From positions 1 through 22,491 of the forward strand of contig CAIXUF010001499.1 of assembly GCA_903922535.1 (NCBI GenBank): a DNA stretch of 22,491 nt, written 5' to 3'. Position 1 is the stretch's first letter; each line of letters starts with the position of its first letter. Positions 1 to 8,450 of the stretch are shown here, in pieces. The stretch comes from Candidatus Hydrogenedentota bacterium. GTDB lineage: Bacteria; Hydrogenedentota; Hydrogenedentia; Hydrogenedentiales; CAITNO01. The position numbers and the translations under genes are program-made. Under the pieces are notes generated by a model that saw only the letters and a program-made list of their open reading frames with translations, did not search any database and had not been told where the DNA came from.

Positions 1-8
1 ATTCAACC

Positions 9-30
9 GGGCAGACAGGAATGTCTGCCC
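9..30. repeat. REP-like perfect hairpin upstream of the GxxExxY gene
   Basis: GGGCAGACA (9-17), the tetraloop GGAA, then TGTCTGCCC (22-30) form a perfect 9-bp stem with a GNRA-type loop. No T tract follows, so it is not a standard terminator. A hairpin of similar layout but different stem sequence lies at 4978-4997. It could be a dispersed REP-like repeat or the end of an upstream transcript. Confidence 0.55.
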
Positions 31-93
31 CACACTGCGCAAAATCACCGCGCTTTGCGACGATTTTGAGGCATAGTAGTACGGAAGAGGACA

Positions 94-471
94 ATGGGTA
101 AACTGCTCTACGAAGAGGAGTCTTTCGCCATACGTCATGCCATGTTTGAAGTGTACAAAGAAATGGGAAACGGACTTATGGAGCCCGTCTACCAGGAATG
201 CGCGGAGTGCGAACTGACTCTGGAGGATATCCCCTTTGAAGCGCAGAAGGAGTTGGCGCTGACTTACAAGGGTAACCCACTCGAGAAGAAGTACATGCCG
301 GATCTAATTTGTTACGGCAAGATCATTGTTGAATTGAAGGCGGTCAAAGAGTTGTGCTCCGAACACAGGGCGCAGGTCTTGAATTACCTGAAGATAACAG
401 GGCTTCACCTTGGCCTCTTGGTGAACTTCGGACACTATCCAGACGTGGAAATTGAAAGGATTGTTCTCTAG
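94..471 (+). CDS. GxxExxY family protein (PDDEXK-like nuclease fold)
   Basis: This 125-aa protein matches the GxxExxY family (PDDEXK_3) over its whole length. The signature GNGLMEPVY is at residues 26-34. The nuclease-like core follows, with PDL near residue 69 and the E-L-K triad of IVELKAVKEL near 80, then an NYLKITGLHLGLLVNFG segment typical of the C-terminal half. The acidic and lysine residues of the PDDEXK core are therefore present, but no substrate has been firmly assigned to the family. The ATG at 94 is preceded by the purine-rich GGAAGAGGA (81-89). The last base of the stop codon is the first base of a 29-bp inverted repeat. The hairpin at 9-30 lies upstream, so the gene sits inside a repeat-bounded unit. 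It is shorter in spirit and lower in G+C than guaA next door, which fits a mobile or accessory gene. Confidence 0.9.
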   Translation: MGKLLYEEESFAIRHAMFEVYKEMGNGLMEPVYQECAECELTLEDIPFEAQKELALTYKGNPLEKKYMPDLICYGKIIVELKAVKELCSEHRAQVLNYLKITGLHLGLLVNFGHYPDVEIERIVL

Positions 472-552
472 TCTTCTTCATTTTCCGTGTATTCCGTGGC
501 TAAAAAAGTCTTAAGAACATTAACCACGGAATACACGGAAAATGAAGAAGAC
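471..552. repeat. Long inverted repeat (29-bp perfect stem) behind the GxxExxY gene
   Basis: The left arm (471-499) and right arm (524-552) are exact reverse complements over 29 bp. After one mismatch (500 against 523) the pairing continues for three more bases. The inner part of the arm reads TTCCGTGTATTCCGTGG. The arm begins on the last base of the GxxExxY stop codon. With a spacer of about 24 nt this would form a long RNA or cruciform hairpin. It lacks a terminal T run. A diverged single arm lies at 711-742. Confidence 0.85.
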
Positions 553-785
553 AAGCGAGAACTTGGGTTCTGAGATTCGGAATCTGAGATCAGATCTTAT
601 AAAGAACGAAAAGAGAAACACATTCTGTTGAAAGATGACATCATGGATGTGGTGGCTTGCGAAGACCGGCCTGACGTATGAGCACTGAAGGCCGCTTGCT
701 TATTGGTTCCCTTCCGTGTATTTCGGTGATTTCCGTGGTTAAATGTCTTCCGTCTTAATTGGTTCAGATCGGAGAAGGTACAGAC
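553..785. other. Non-coding spacer with a diverged repeat arm before guaA
   Basis: Apart from the guaA ribosome binding site, the only structures seen are a short palindrome at 573-585 (AGATTC/GAATCT) and a diverged copy of the inverted-repeat arm at 711-742. That copy shares TTCCGTGTATT and TTCCGTGGTTAA with the arms at 471-552 but carries an insertion between them. No riboswitch-like fold or good promoter was recognised for guaA. The copy ends about 30 nt before the guaA Shine-Dalgarno. Confidence 0.5.
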
Positions 786-2333
786 ATGCAGGACATCCGC
801 AGACCGATTGTGGTGCTCGACTTCGGCGCCCAGTACAGCAAGCTGATCGCGCGCCGCGTGCGCGAGGCAAAGGTGTACAGCGTCATCGTGCCGTACAGCA
901 TTTCCGCCGCCGAACTGAAGGCGATGAACCCCGTCGGGCTCATCTTCAGCGGAGGTCCGGCCAGCGTGCATCAGCCCGGCGCGCCCCACCCCGACCCGGG
1001 CGTGTTTGAACTGGGCGTGCCGATTCTCGGCATCTGCTACGGCGTGCAGCTCTTCGCGCACATGCTCGGCGGCCACGTTGCCCGCGCCGACCAGCGCGAG
1101 TATGGCATTGCCCACCTGGAACATGACGACGGCACCGGCTTCCTCGACGGCGTGGACGAGCGCACGCAGGTGTGGATGAGCCACGGCGACCGCGTCGAGC
1201 GGCTGCCCGACGGGTTCACGCCCATCGGCCGCACCGAGAACTCGCCCTACGCCGCCATCGCCGACACGAAGCGCCGCTTCTACGGCGTCCAGTTCCACCC
1301 CGAAGTGGTGCACACGCCGCAGGGCGTGAAGATCTTCTCCAACTACGTCCACACCATCTGCGGCTGCCCCGGCGACTGGGACATGGGCTCCTTCGTGGAT
1401 CTTGCCGTCGAGGAGGTTCGCGTCAAGGTTGGCGGAAAGAAAGTGCTGTGCGGGCTGAGCGGCGGCGTCGATTCCAGCGTGGCGGCGGCGCTCATCCACC
1501 GCGCCATCGGCGACCGGCTCACCTGCGTGTTCGTGAACAACGGGCTGCTGCGCAAGGGCGAGGCCGACCTGGTCCAGACCGTGTTCCGTGACAACTTCCA
1601 CATCAACCTCGTCTACGCCGACGCCGAGGACCAGTTTCTTTCCGCGCTGGCGGGCAAGACGGACCCCGAAGAAAAGCGCAAGACCATCGGCGGCGTGTTC
1701 ATCGACGTGTTCGAGGCGGAGGCCAAAAAGCTCGGCCACCTCGACTTTCTCGCGCAGGGCACACTCTATCCCGACGTGATCGAGTCCATGTCTGCCACGG
1801 GCGGCCCCTCGGCGGTGATCAAGAGCCACCACAACGTGGGCGGCCTGCCCGACAAGATGAACATGGCGCTGCTCGAACCGCTGCGCGAGCTGTTCAAGGA
1901 TGAGGTCCGCGCGCTCGGCCGCGAACTGGGCCTGCCCGAGGAAATCGTCAGCCGCCATCCCTTCCCCGGCCCGGGGCTCGGCGTGCGCTGCATCGGCGAA
2001 ATCACGCGCGACCGGCTCGACACCCTGCGCGACGCCGACGACATTTTCATTGACGAGATCCGCAAGGCGGGCATCTATGACGAGATCTGGCAGGCGCTGG
2101 TATGCCTGCTGCCCGTCAAGAGCGTGGGCGTCCAGGGTGACGAGCGCACCTACGAGGAGGTGTGCAGCCTGCGCGCCGTCACCTCGGCCGACGCCATGAC
2201 CGCCGACTGGTACCGCTTCGAGCCGGAACTGCTCCAGCGCGTGGCCAACCGCATCTGCAACGAGGTCAAGCACATCAACCGCGTGATGTACGACATCACC
2301 AGCAAGCCGCCCGGAACCATCGAGTGGGAGTGA
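786..2333 (+). CDS. guaA: GMP synthase (glutamine-hydrolysing)
   Basis: GuaA converts XMP to GMP using ATP and ammonia released from glutamine, the last step of guanine nucleotide synthesis in the cytosol. The class I glutaminase domain comes first (about 1-195), with nucleophile Cys84 in GICYGVQ and the His171/Glu173 pair in QFHPE. The ATP-pyrophosphatase domain follows, with the P-loop SGGVDSS at 225-231, then the dimerisation/XMP-binding C-terminus with [12 protein letters not shown] (390-401) and the terminal PPGTIEWE. At 515 aa the length is normal. The frame is open from a TTG at 759, but the ATG at 786 is chosen because GGAGAAGG (771-778) lies 7 nt before it and the protein then starts like its family. 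A weak CAGCCC/GGGCTG stem (2335-2356) lies at the convergent junction with the next gene, 12 bp away. Confidence 0.98.
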   Translation: MQDIRRPIVVLDFGAQYSKLIARRVREAKVYSVIVPYSISAAELKAMNPVGLIFSGGPASVHQPGAPHPDPGVFELGVPILGICYGVQLFAHMLGGHVARADQREYGIAHLEHDDGTGFLDGVDERTQVWMSHGDRVERLPDGFTPIGRTENSPYAAIADTKRRFYGVQFHPEVVHTPQGVKIFSNYVHTICGCPGDWDMGSFVDLAVEEVRVKVGGKKVLCGLSGGVDSSVAAALIHRAIGDRLTCVFVNNGLLRKGEADLVQTVFRDNFHINLVYADAEDQFLSALAGKTDPEEKRKTIGGVFIDVFEAEAKKLGHLDFLAQGTLYPDVIESMSATGGPSAVIKSHHNVGGLPDKMNMALLEPLRELFKDEVRALGRELGLPEEIVSRHPFPGPGLGVRCIGEITRDRLDTLRDADDIFIDEIRKAGIYDEIWQALVCLLPVKSVGVQGDERTYEEVCSLRAVTSADAMTADWYRFEPELLQRVANRICNEVKHINRVMYDITSKPPGTIEWE

Positions 2334-2345
2334 TCAGCCCCCCGC

Positions 2346-3389
2346 CTAACGGGCTGCCAGGTTGACGATGGCGAACACCGCCGGATGATCCGCTTGGGAT
2401 TTTTCCTGCGCGGAACCATAGCGGCGTGAATCCACCACCCAGCGTTCCACCGCGTTCTTGCCGGGACCGGCCAGAAAGATGTGGTCGATAACCTCATCCA
2501 GACTCTTGGGACGGTCATCCCTTCCGTCAAAATTGCCCAACGGCGGCAGTTCCTCCGTTTTCGCGGCCATGTCCATGGCATCCTGGAATACCGGCTCCGT
2601 CCCGTCGCCATACATGATGTTGTGGTAGCGGGGATTCTCGATGCGCATGGTGTTGAAGTCGCCGGTGAAGATGATCGGCAGGCGCTTTGCATGGGGGCCA
2701 AAGGTCTTGTTCACCAGCAGCGCCGTGGGATCCTTGTTCACGCTCGCGTTGTCAAAATGGGTGTTCATGTAGAGGAACTCAAACCCGTTGTCCCTTTGGC
2801 GCAGATGCACCCAGTTGAGATAACGGGGCACCGCGAGCCTTCTCCACTCAAAGGCGAAGGGGATGTCCGGCGTCGGGCCGTACCAGAACTGCCCCGCTTC
2901 CAGCTCCTCGAAGCGGTCCTTCCGGTAAAACAGCGCCGAGTCCCCGAAGACCCAGGGGCCGATCTCATGCGCCAGCGGCACATACACGGACGGGTCGGGG
3001 TTCAGCTCGCTGATGTCCTGCCAGCCGCCCACCTCCTGCAGGCCCAGCAGGTCCGGCTTGTATTCCTTGATCACCGCCATGATGTGCGGAAGCCGGTCAT
3101 ACCACCGCTCATAGCCCAGTTTGTAATGCTCGGCGTTGCCTTCCGTGCAAATCCGGCACAGCACGTTGTACGAAAGCACGCGGATGGGGCCGCTGGTGCA
3201 GGGCGTGATCCCGGCGCAGTTCTTCTCCGGGGAGATGGCCGACGAGTCGAAGCGCGCCTTGCCCCACGAATTCCGCACCAACGCCAGGGTGTACTGCACC
3301 CCCTGCGCACGCACGTACACCGCCGCAAGGAGGGTCACAACGACCACAATGCAAATGCCTTTAAGAATGCGAACGAACCATTTTTTCAT
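2346..3389 (-). CDS. Endonuclease/exonuclease/phosphatase (EEP) family protein, membrane-anchored or exported
   Basis: This 347-aa protein belongs to the metal-dependent DNase I / inositol phosphatase-like EEP fold. The catalytic landmarks are in order: Asn75 (SYNV), Glu119 (LGLQEV), His211 (NTHFD), Asp244 and Asn246 (TGDFN), Asp302-His303 (IDHIF) and Asp334-His335 (ADHP, in place of the usual SDH). Residues 9-28 are a strongly hydrophobic N-terminal segment after MKKWFVR, so the enzyme is probably exported or tethered to the membrane with its domain outside. The substrate (nucleic acid, phosphoinositide-like or phospholipid) cannot be told from the sequence. The frame extends upstream to 3722, but that part is low-complexity and overlaps the promoter region. 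The ATG at 3389 gives the signal-anchor start, although its Shine-Dalgarno is weak. It converges on guaA. Confidence 0.85.
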   Translation of the reverse strand: MKKWFVRILKGICIVVVVTLLAAVYVRAQGVQYTLALVRNSWGKARFDSSAISPEKNCAGITPCTSGPIRVLSYNVLCRICTEGNAEHYKLGYERWYDRLPHIMAVIKEYKPDLLGLQEVGGWQDISELNPDPSVYVPLAHEIGPWVFGDSALFYRKDRFEELEAGQFWYGPTPDIPFAFEWRRLAVPRYLNWVHLRQRDNGFEFLYMNTHFDNASVNKDPTALLVNKTFGPHAKRLPIIFTGDFNTMRIENPRYHNIMYGDGTEPVFQDAMDMAAKTEELPPLGNFDGRDDRPKSLDEVIDHIFLAGPGKNAVERWVVDSRRYGSAQEKSQADHPAVFAIVNLAAR

Positions 3390-3487
3390 TTCTTGGAGTA
3401 ATCCTGTGGGTTCTTGTTCAGCTTGCCCGCGACAGCGTCGCATGAACAGGGCACCGTGTTCAAGAAGAAAGAAGAAAAGAATGCGCC

Positions 3488-3517
3488 TTGGGGAAACCGG
3501 ACTTCGGGAATTATAAT
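3488..3517 (+). promoter_or_regulatory. Candidate promoter for the DUF4337 gene, possibly bidirectional
   Basis: A consensus TATAAT lies at 3512-3517, with a weak TTGGGG (3488-3493) 18 nt upstream. TTATAATAA also reads as a TATAAT on the - strand, so the same AT island could serve the divergent EEP gene. It is the only AT-rich block in the 163-bp divergent gap. Identified by sequence match only. Confidence 0.35.
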
Positions 3518-3552
3518 AAATCCGCAAGAACCACCCATGGAGACAACGGGCA

Positions 3553-4170
3553 ATGGACATTGATCCTCTCGAAAACGTGAAAGACGACGACACGGAAAAC
3601 ACGGCCGGCGGTGACGGCAGGCGAAGGCAGCGCCTGAACAACATGGTGGCCGTGACCATCGCCCTGCTGGCGACCTTCATGGGTATATGCAAAGTCAAGG
3701 ACGACAACATCGTCCAGGCCATGCAGCAGGTCCAGGCGGACAGGATCGACTACTGGGACTGGTACCAGGCGCGCAACATCCGGCAGCAAGTCATTGCGTC
3801 CGAGGCCGGGATCATGCGTGCCCAGGAACTGGCCAATCCCGCCGCGGACCATGCCGGCATGGACGCCCTGATCGCCAAGTGCGAGGAGGCGGGCGACAAG
3901 CAGCAGAAAAAGATGGACGAGTTGAAGAAACAGGCACAGGACGCCCAGAAGGCCTACGACGATTACAATTTCCGCGACGACCAGTTCGACTTGATGGAGG
4001 CGGGACTCGCGATAGCGATTTCCATGCTGGCCGTCACCTCGCTAACGCAGACGATCTGGCTCTACTGGCTCTCCATGGTCCCGACGGCGTTCGGCATTCT
4101 GATGGGCCTGGCAGGCCTGCTCGGCTGGGGGCTCCATCCCGACATACTCGCCAAATGGCTGGGAACCTGA
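3553..4170 (+). CDS. DUF4337 family membrane protein
   Basis: This 205-aa protein has the layout of DUF4337. It has an acidic/basic N-terminus, one membrane helix at about 31-47 (MVAVTIALLATFMGICK), a soluble middle rich in Gln, Lys and Asp (50-147, with a likely coiled coil around 105-137), then two membrane helices at about 149-168 and 172-194. The segment IDYWDWYQARNIRQ (66-79) is typical of the family. No catalytic residues are recognisable and the role of the family is unknown. The start is ATG 3553 with GGAGA (3539-3543) upstream. The gene is divergent from the EEP gene and followed 200 bp later by apt. Confidence 0.85.
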   Translation: MDIDPLENVKDDDTENTAGGDGRRRQRLNNMVAVTIALLATFMGICKVKDDNIVQAMQQVQADRIDYWDWYQARNIRQQVIASEAGIMRAQELANPAADHAGMDALIAKCEEAGDKQQKKMDELKKQAQDAQKAYDDYNFRDDQFDLMEAGLAIAISMLAVTSLTQTIWLYWLSMVPTAFGILMGLAGLLGWGLHPDILAKWLGT

Positions 4171-4293
4171 GCAACCTGACTACGGGGAAGCAACGGGGCA
4201 GACAATCCCGAGAGCATCGAAATTGCGGTCTGACACCGGCGCCGATTGAAAGAGTGCCGATCCCGGAACGTGTTTTCGGTTCCCGCAAACTGC

Positions 4294-4329
4294 TATTATA
4301 GGCCCCCAGCGGCACCGTTCGGACCGCTG
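4294..4329 (+). promoter_or_regulatory. Candidate apt promoter and 5' UTR hairpin
   Basis: A TATTAT -10-like hexamer (4294-4299) is followed by a nested hairpin: CAGCGG (4307-4312) pairs with CCGCTG (4324-4329), with inner CCG/CGG. The hairpin would sit at or just after the transcription start. The -35 is poor (TGTTTT, 4271-4276). It does not resemble a purine riboswitch. Confidence 0.3.
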
Positions 4330-4370
4330 CTGTTTCCCTGAATCTTACTTCTTGCGGAGAAGAACGCCCG

Positions 4371-4907
4371 ATGGATCTGCACGAACTTGCCGAGACCATA
4401 CGCAACGTGCCGGATTTCCCGAAGCCGGGCATCCAGTTCAAGGACATTTCCACGCTGGTGCTGCGGCCCGACGCGTTCCACGAGGTCATTGCGCGCCTGA
4501 TGGCACGCTACGCCGATGCGGGGCTGGACGCAATTGTCGGCATTGACGCGCGCGGGTTCATTTTCGGCGGCACGCTCGCCTATGAAATGCGGCTTCCCTT
4601 CGTGATGGCCCGCAAAAAGGGCAAACTGCCCGCGGACACCATCTGCGAGACCTTCCAACTCGAATACGGGTCGGACACGCTCGAAATCCACCGCGACGCA
4701 CTCCATCCGGGCCAGAAAGTGATCATCGTCGACGACCTGCTCGCCACGGGCGGCACGGTGGCCGCGGTCGCGCGCATGGTGCGCCGGCTGGAGGCCGAGG
4801 TGGTGGAGGCGGCGTTTGTCGTCGAACTGCCGCCGCTTAACGGCCGCAAGAACCTCGGCGCGATGAACATCCAGGTGTTCTCGCTGGTCGAGTTCATGGT
4901 GGACTGA
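4371..4907 (+). CDS. apt: Adenine phosphoribosyltransferase
   Basis: Apt salvages adenine by joining it to PRPP, giving AMP and pyrophosphate in the cytosol. The 178-aa length is normal. The N-terminal FPKPGIQFKDI (16-26) is characteristic of Apt. GIDARGFIFG (57-66), RKKGKLP (81-87) and LEYGSDTLEIH (97-107) are the family blocks, and VIIVDDLLATGGT (117-129) is the PRPP-binding motif with the acidic pair and glycine turn. The ATG at 4371 has GGAG (4355-4358) upstream. With guaA in the same window there are two purine genes, but they are separated by other genes and not obviously an operon. Confidence 0.97.
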   Translation: MDLHELAETIRNVPDFPKPGIQFKDISTLVLRPDAFHEVIARLMARYADAGLDAIVGIDARGFIFGGTLAYEMRLPFVMARKKGKLPADTICETFQLEYGSDTLEIHRDALHPGQKVIIVDDLLATGGTVAAVARMVRRLEAEVVEAAFVVELPPLNGRKNLGAMNIQVFSLVEFMVD

Positions 4908-4915
4908 TTGTGTGC

Positions 4916-4952
4916 TCCGTCATTGTGACTGTGCTTCGCCCGCAATGACGGA
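4916..4952. repeat. Dispersed-repeat-like hairpin (TCCGTCATTG arms)
   Basis: TCCGTCATTG (4916-4925) pairs perfectly with CAATGACGGA (4943-4952) around a 17-nt loop containing GCTTCGCCCG. It resembles the CGTCATTGCG-type intergenic repeats seen in many bacteria. There is no T tract after it. It follows the apt stop closely and may still affect the 3' end of the apt transcript. Confidence 0.5.
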
Positions 4953-4977
4953 ACGCTCGCAATGGCGGCAGACGGAC

Positions 4978-4997
4978 GACAGCCGAGGGAGGCTGTC
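4978..4997. repeat. REP-like hairpin before the HAD gene
   Basis: GACAGCC (4978-4984) and GGCTGTC (4991-4997) form a 7-bp perfect stem with a GAGGGA loop, followed by CTACATTTTTC. The layout (purine loop, then CCnnCA after the stem) is like the hairpin at 9-30. It could be a REP-like repeat or a weak terminator for apt. Confidence 0.4.
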
Positions 4998-5060
4998 CTA
5001 CATTTTTCTGAAAACAACCCGCCCCGCAGGGGGCGCACGAAACACCAAGGAAGTCTTTTC

Positions 5061-5897
5061 ATGGAACAGCGTCTTTTGCCCGGAACACAGATAGAAGTCG
5101 TTAATGAGAACATCGAGCGGGGCCGCCTCAAGCACCTGCTCTTCGACTTCGACGGCACAATCAGCATCCTGCGCGAGGGCTGGCCGGCCATCATGGCGCC
5201 GGTGTGCGTCGATATGATCCGCGGCGACACGCCGCAAACGCCGGCGATCATCGACGAGGTGGACAGGATGATCGACGAGACGACCGGCATCCAGACCATC
5301 TACCAGATGGAGCGGCTGCAGGAAATGGTCCTCGCCCACGGACTGGTGCCGAAGGACAAGGTGCTGTCCCCGGCCGAATACAAGCAGATCTACCTCGACC
5401 GGCTCATGGTGCCGGTGCGCGCGCGCATCGCCAAGCTCGAAGCGGGCGAAAAGACCGTGACGGACTTTACGGTCGCCGGATCGATACGCTTCCTCGGACT
5501 GCTCTCGAAGAAAGACGTGCATATGTACGTGTTCAGCGGGACCGACCGCGACGACGTGCGCAACGAGGCGGGCAAACTGGGCGCGGCGCTCTTCTTCGAG
5601 GAAATCTGGGGCGCGCTGCCGTCGAAGGAGGAGTACTCGAAGGAAAAGGTTATCCGTGACATCATGGCCCGTCACGACCTGCACGGCCCGCAGGTGCTCG
5701 CCGTGGGCGACGGTCCGGTCGAACTGCGCAACGTCAAGGATGCGGGCGGCATTGCGCTGGGTATCTGCTCGGATGAAAAGGCCGGCAGTGGCTGGGACAT
5801 GCACAAGCGCAAGCGCCTGCTGAAAGCCGGCGCCGACATCCTCGTGCCCGATTTCAACGAGGCGGAAAAGTTGGTCGCCTATCTGTTCGCCGAATAA
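5061..5897 (+). CDS. HAD-superfamily phosphatase
   Basis: This 278-aa protein has the four HAD motifs. Motif I is FDFDGT with nucleophile Asp29 and acid/base Asp31. Motif II is the Ser in FSGT (159-161). Motif III is probably a lysine near 194-196 (YSKEK). Motif IV is VGDGPVE (215-221). The helical insertion between motifs I and II (about 40-140) is a C1-type cap like that of phosphoglycolate phosphatases. The true substrate is unknown; a small phosphate ester is likely. The frame is open further upstream, but ATG 5061 has AAGGAAG (5048-5054 region) at a fitting distance, and the extra upstream sequence overlaps the repeat hairpins. It is followed by a strong terminator. Confidence 0.85.
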   Translation: MEQRLLPGTQIEVVNENIERGRLKHLLFDFDGTISILREGWPAIMAPVCVDMIRGDTPQTPAIIDEVDRMIDETTGIQTIYQMERLQEMVLAHGLVPKDKVLSPAEYKQIYLDRLMVPVRARIAKLEAGEKTVTDFTVAGSIRFLGLLSKKDVHMYVFSGTDRDDVRNEAGKLGAALFFEEIWGALPSKEEYSKEKVIRDIMARHDLHGPQVLAVGDGPVELRNVKDAGGIALGICSDEKAGSGWDMHKRKRLLKAGADILVPDFNEAEKLVAYLFAE

Positions 5898-5928
5898 AAT
5901 GAACCTTTCGGCTTGAAGCCGATGCTGC

Positions 5929-5955
5929 GGGGCCGGATTTTTCCGGCCCCCGCCT
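5929..5955 (+). terminator. Rho-independent terminator after the HAD gene
   Basis: GGGGCCGGA (5929-5937), TTTT loop, TCCGGCCCC (5942-5950), then CGCCTTTT. This is a perfect 9-bp G+C-rich stem with a short T run, 32 nt after the HAD stop. It separates the HAD gene from the mannosidase. Confidence 0.75.
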
Positions 5956-5990
5956 TTTAGCCGGGCACTATCCCCGTCAGGAGTACAGGC

Positions 5991-8426
5991 ATGAGTGACA
6001 ATAAGGACTTCACGCTGCACATGGTCGGCCACGGCCACATCGACCCGACCTGGCTGTGGCGCTGGACCGAGGGCTACGAGGAGGTGCGGGCCACCTTCCG
6101 CAGCGCCCTCGACCGGATGAATGAGACGCCGGAAGTCCATTTCACCGCCAGCAGCGCCTGCTTTTACCAGTGGGTGAAGGAATGCGACTCCGAACTCTTT
6201 GAGGCTGTCCGCGCCCGCGTCCAAGAGGGCCGCTGGGAAATCGCCGGCGGCATGTGGGTCGAACCTGACTGTAACATCCCCTGCGGCGAGTCCTTCGTCC
6301 GCCACGGCCTCTATTCGCAGCGCTTCTTCCAGAAGGAATTCGGACGCCGCGCCGTCGTCGGGTTCAACCCGGACAGTTTCGGCCACGCCGGATCGCTGCC
6401 CCAGATCCTGCGCAAACTCGGCATCCAGTTCTATGCCTACATGCGTCCCTGGCCGAGGGGAGAAATGGACTACCCGGACGGCACCACCTTCTGGTGGGAA
6501 TCGCCCGACGGCACCCGCGTGCTTGCCGTAAACATCATCGAAAACTATTCCGCCGCGGGCGAGGAATTGCACCGGCGCGTCCGCAACATCACGCGCTACC
6601 CGCACCTTAACCCGGGCCAGAAGAACATCCTGAGCTTCTTTGGCGTCGGCAACCACGGCGGCGGCCCAACGAAGCAGGCGATTCAGGCCTTACTCACGGA
6701 CCGCGACGATCCCGATCTGCCCGACATCAAATTCGCGACACTGCAAAAGTATTTTGAAGCCTTTCTCAAGCACACCAAGGCAGAGGACATCCCTGTCATC
6801 GCGACCGATCTGCAACACCACGCCCGCGGCTGCTACAGCGCGTGCTCCGAGGTGAAACGGCTCAATCGGCAGGTGGAGCACTCGCTCATGAGCGCCGAGC
6901 GCTTCGCCGCGGCGGCATGGATGCTTGAGGCGCTGCCCTACCCCGAGGACCAGTTCGACAAGGCGTGGAAGGACCTGCTCTTCAACCAGTTCCACGACAT
7001 CCTTGCGGGCAGCAGCATCCAGTCCTCCTACACCGACACCCGCGACCAGCTCGGCGCAGCACGCCACCGCGCCGACGTCATCCGCAACATGTCCATCCAG
7101 GCCATCGCGCGCACCATCGACACGACGGCGGAGGGCAACACGATTGTCGTGATCAACCCGCTCACGTGGCCCGTGAAGGCGGCCGTGCTCGCGCCGCCCG
7201 TCGCCGATCGAACGCTGGAGAAACCGCTGCATCTCGTGGACGACACGCAGACACCCGTGCCCTGCCAGATTGTGCGCGGCGAACGTATTGACCACAACCG
7301 CCACGCCTTTGTCGCCCAGGTTCCGGCCATGGGCTACCGCCTCTACCATCTGCGCTCCCAGGCGAAACCGCTCCGCTCCACGGCCATGCTCGAAGCCTCC
7401 CCGGCGCGCATCGAAAACACCTGGTGGCGCATCGACTTCGACGCCAACACCGGCGCATTCTGCGGACTGTACGACAAGACCCGCAAGACCGAGGTGCTCA
7501 AGCGCGGCAACGTGCTCGCCGCGCTGGTGGATCAGACCGACACCTGGAGCCACGGGCTGGAAGAGTGGCGCGTCGAGGCGGGCCGTTTCGGCCAGGCGCA
7601 GATTGACGTGGTCGAAAACGGCGACGTGCTCGCCACGGTGCGCGTGCGCAGCCGCTATGCCAAGTCCGAGGCCATGCTCGAAACCACGCTCTACCGCGAC
7701 ATTGACACCATCGACTGTTTCCTGCGCGTCAACTGGCAGGAGCAGTACCAGGTGCTCAAACTCGTCTGGGAAACCAACATCACCGCGCCCACGGCCACCT
7801 TTGAGTCGGCTTACGGCCACGCCGAACGCCCCGCCACCGGCGGCGAGGAGCCGGGCCAGCAGTGGTTCGACCTGAGCGGCGAAGCGGGGGGAAAGCCCTG
7901 CGGCCTGGCCGTGCTGAACGACAGCAAGTACAGCTTTGACGTGCGCGACGGCGTCATGCGCATGACCGTGCTGCGCAGCCCCGCCTACGCCCACCACGAC
8001 AACGGCCGCTTCAGCGCCGAAGACGGCTGGCCCATCATGGATCAGGGCTGGCAGGACCTGCGCTTCCAGCTCGTGCCCCACGGCGGCGACTGGCGCGACG
8101 CGCGGGTGGTCAAGCAGGGCTGGGAACTCAACGCCTCGCCCGTCGTCCACTGCGAGTCGGCCCATCCCGGCACCCGCGCCGCGCAGGCCAGCCTGCTCGG
8201 CACCGAGTCGGACAACGTGCTGCTCAGCGTCATCAAGCGTAGCGAGGACGGCAACGACATCATCATCCGCGGTTACGAAACGGCGGGACGCCCGGCCCAT
8301 ACGTGCCTGCACCTGCCCCATTTCGACAAAAGCTACGACCTTGCGTTTGCCCCGCACGAGATTAAGACCGTGCGCATCGGCACCGGAGACTGGACGCTGC
8401 GCGAGGTGAACCTGCTTGAAGAATAG
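5991..8426 (+). CDS. Glycoside hydrolase family 38 alpha-mannosidase
   Basis: This 811-aa enzyme should hydrolyse terminal alpha-mannosyl linkages by a retaining, zinc-dependent mechanism. The GH38 metal site is complete by alignment to the known family pattern: His16 and Asp18 in GHGHIDPTW, the nucleophile Asp128 in FNPDSFGH, and His335 in NQFHDILAG. NHGGGPT (221-227) and HHARGCYSA (276-284) are further conserved blocks. The rest (about 390-811) is the beta-rich C-terminal region usual for the family. No signal peptide is visible, so it is probably cytoplasmic and acts on imported oligosaccharides or mannosides. The ATG at 5991 follows AGGAG (5980-5984). The next gene begins 24 nt after its stop, so the two are likely cotranscribed. 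Confidence 0.95.
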   Translation: MSDNKDFTLHMVGHGHIDPTWLWRWTEGYEEVRATFRSALDRMNETPEVHFTASSACFYQWVKECDSELFEAVRARVQEGRWEIAGGMWVEPDCNIPCGESFVRHGLYSQRFFQKEFGRRAVVGFNPDSFGHAGSLPQILRKLGIQFYAYMRPWPRGEMDYPDGTTFWWESPDGTRVLAVNIIENYSAAGEELHRRVRNITRYPHLNPGQKNILSFFGVGNHGGGPTKQAIQALLTDRDDPDLPDIKFATLQKYFEAFLKHTKAEDIPVIATDLQHHARGCYSACSEVKRLNRQVEHSLMSAERFAAAAWMLEALPYPEDQFDKAWKDLLFNQFHDILAGSSIQSSYTDTRDQLGAARHRADVIRNMSIQAIARTIDTTAEGNTIVVINPLTWPVKAAVLAPPVADRTLEKPLHLVDDTQTPVPCQIVRGERIDHNRHAFVAQVPAMGYRLYHLRSQAKPLRSTAMLEASPARIENTWWRIDFDANTGAFCGLYDKTRKTEVLKRGNVLAALVDQTDTWSHGLEEWRVEAGRFGQAQIDVVENGDVLATVRVRSRYAKSEAMLETTLYRDIDTIDCFLRVNWQEQYQVLKLVWETNITAPTATFESAYGHAERPATGGEEPGQQWFDLSGEAGGKPCGLAVLNDSKYSFDVRDGVMRMTVLRSPAYAHHDNGRFSAEDGWPIMDQGWQDLRFQLVPHGGDWRDARVVKQGWELNASPVVHCESAHPGTRAAQASLLGTESDNVLLSVIKRSEDGNDIIIRGYETAGRPAHTCLHLPHFDKSYDLAFAPHEIKTVRIGTGDWTLREVNLLEE

Positions 8427-8450
8427 CGGCTGCCGCAAAGGAACCCGGCC

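Noticed and set aside
597..2273. Long - strand frame opposite guaA
   Set aside because: It is a shadow of a high-G+C coding region: the guaA motifs on the + strand are unmistakable, and the antisense product has no family character, being rich in Ala, Val, His and Arg.
4171..4370. Purine riboswitch before apt
   Set aside because: Only a simple nested hairpin is present; the three-way-junction layout and conserved loops of purine riboswitches are not seen.
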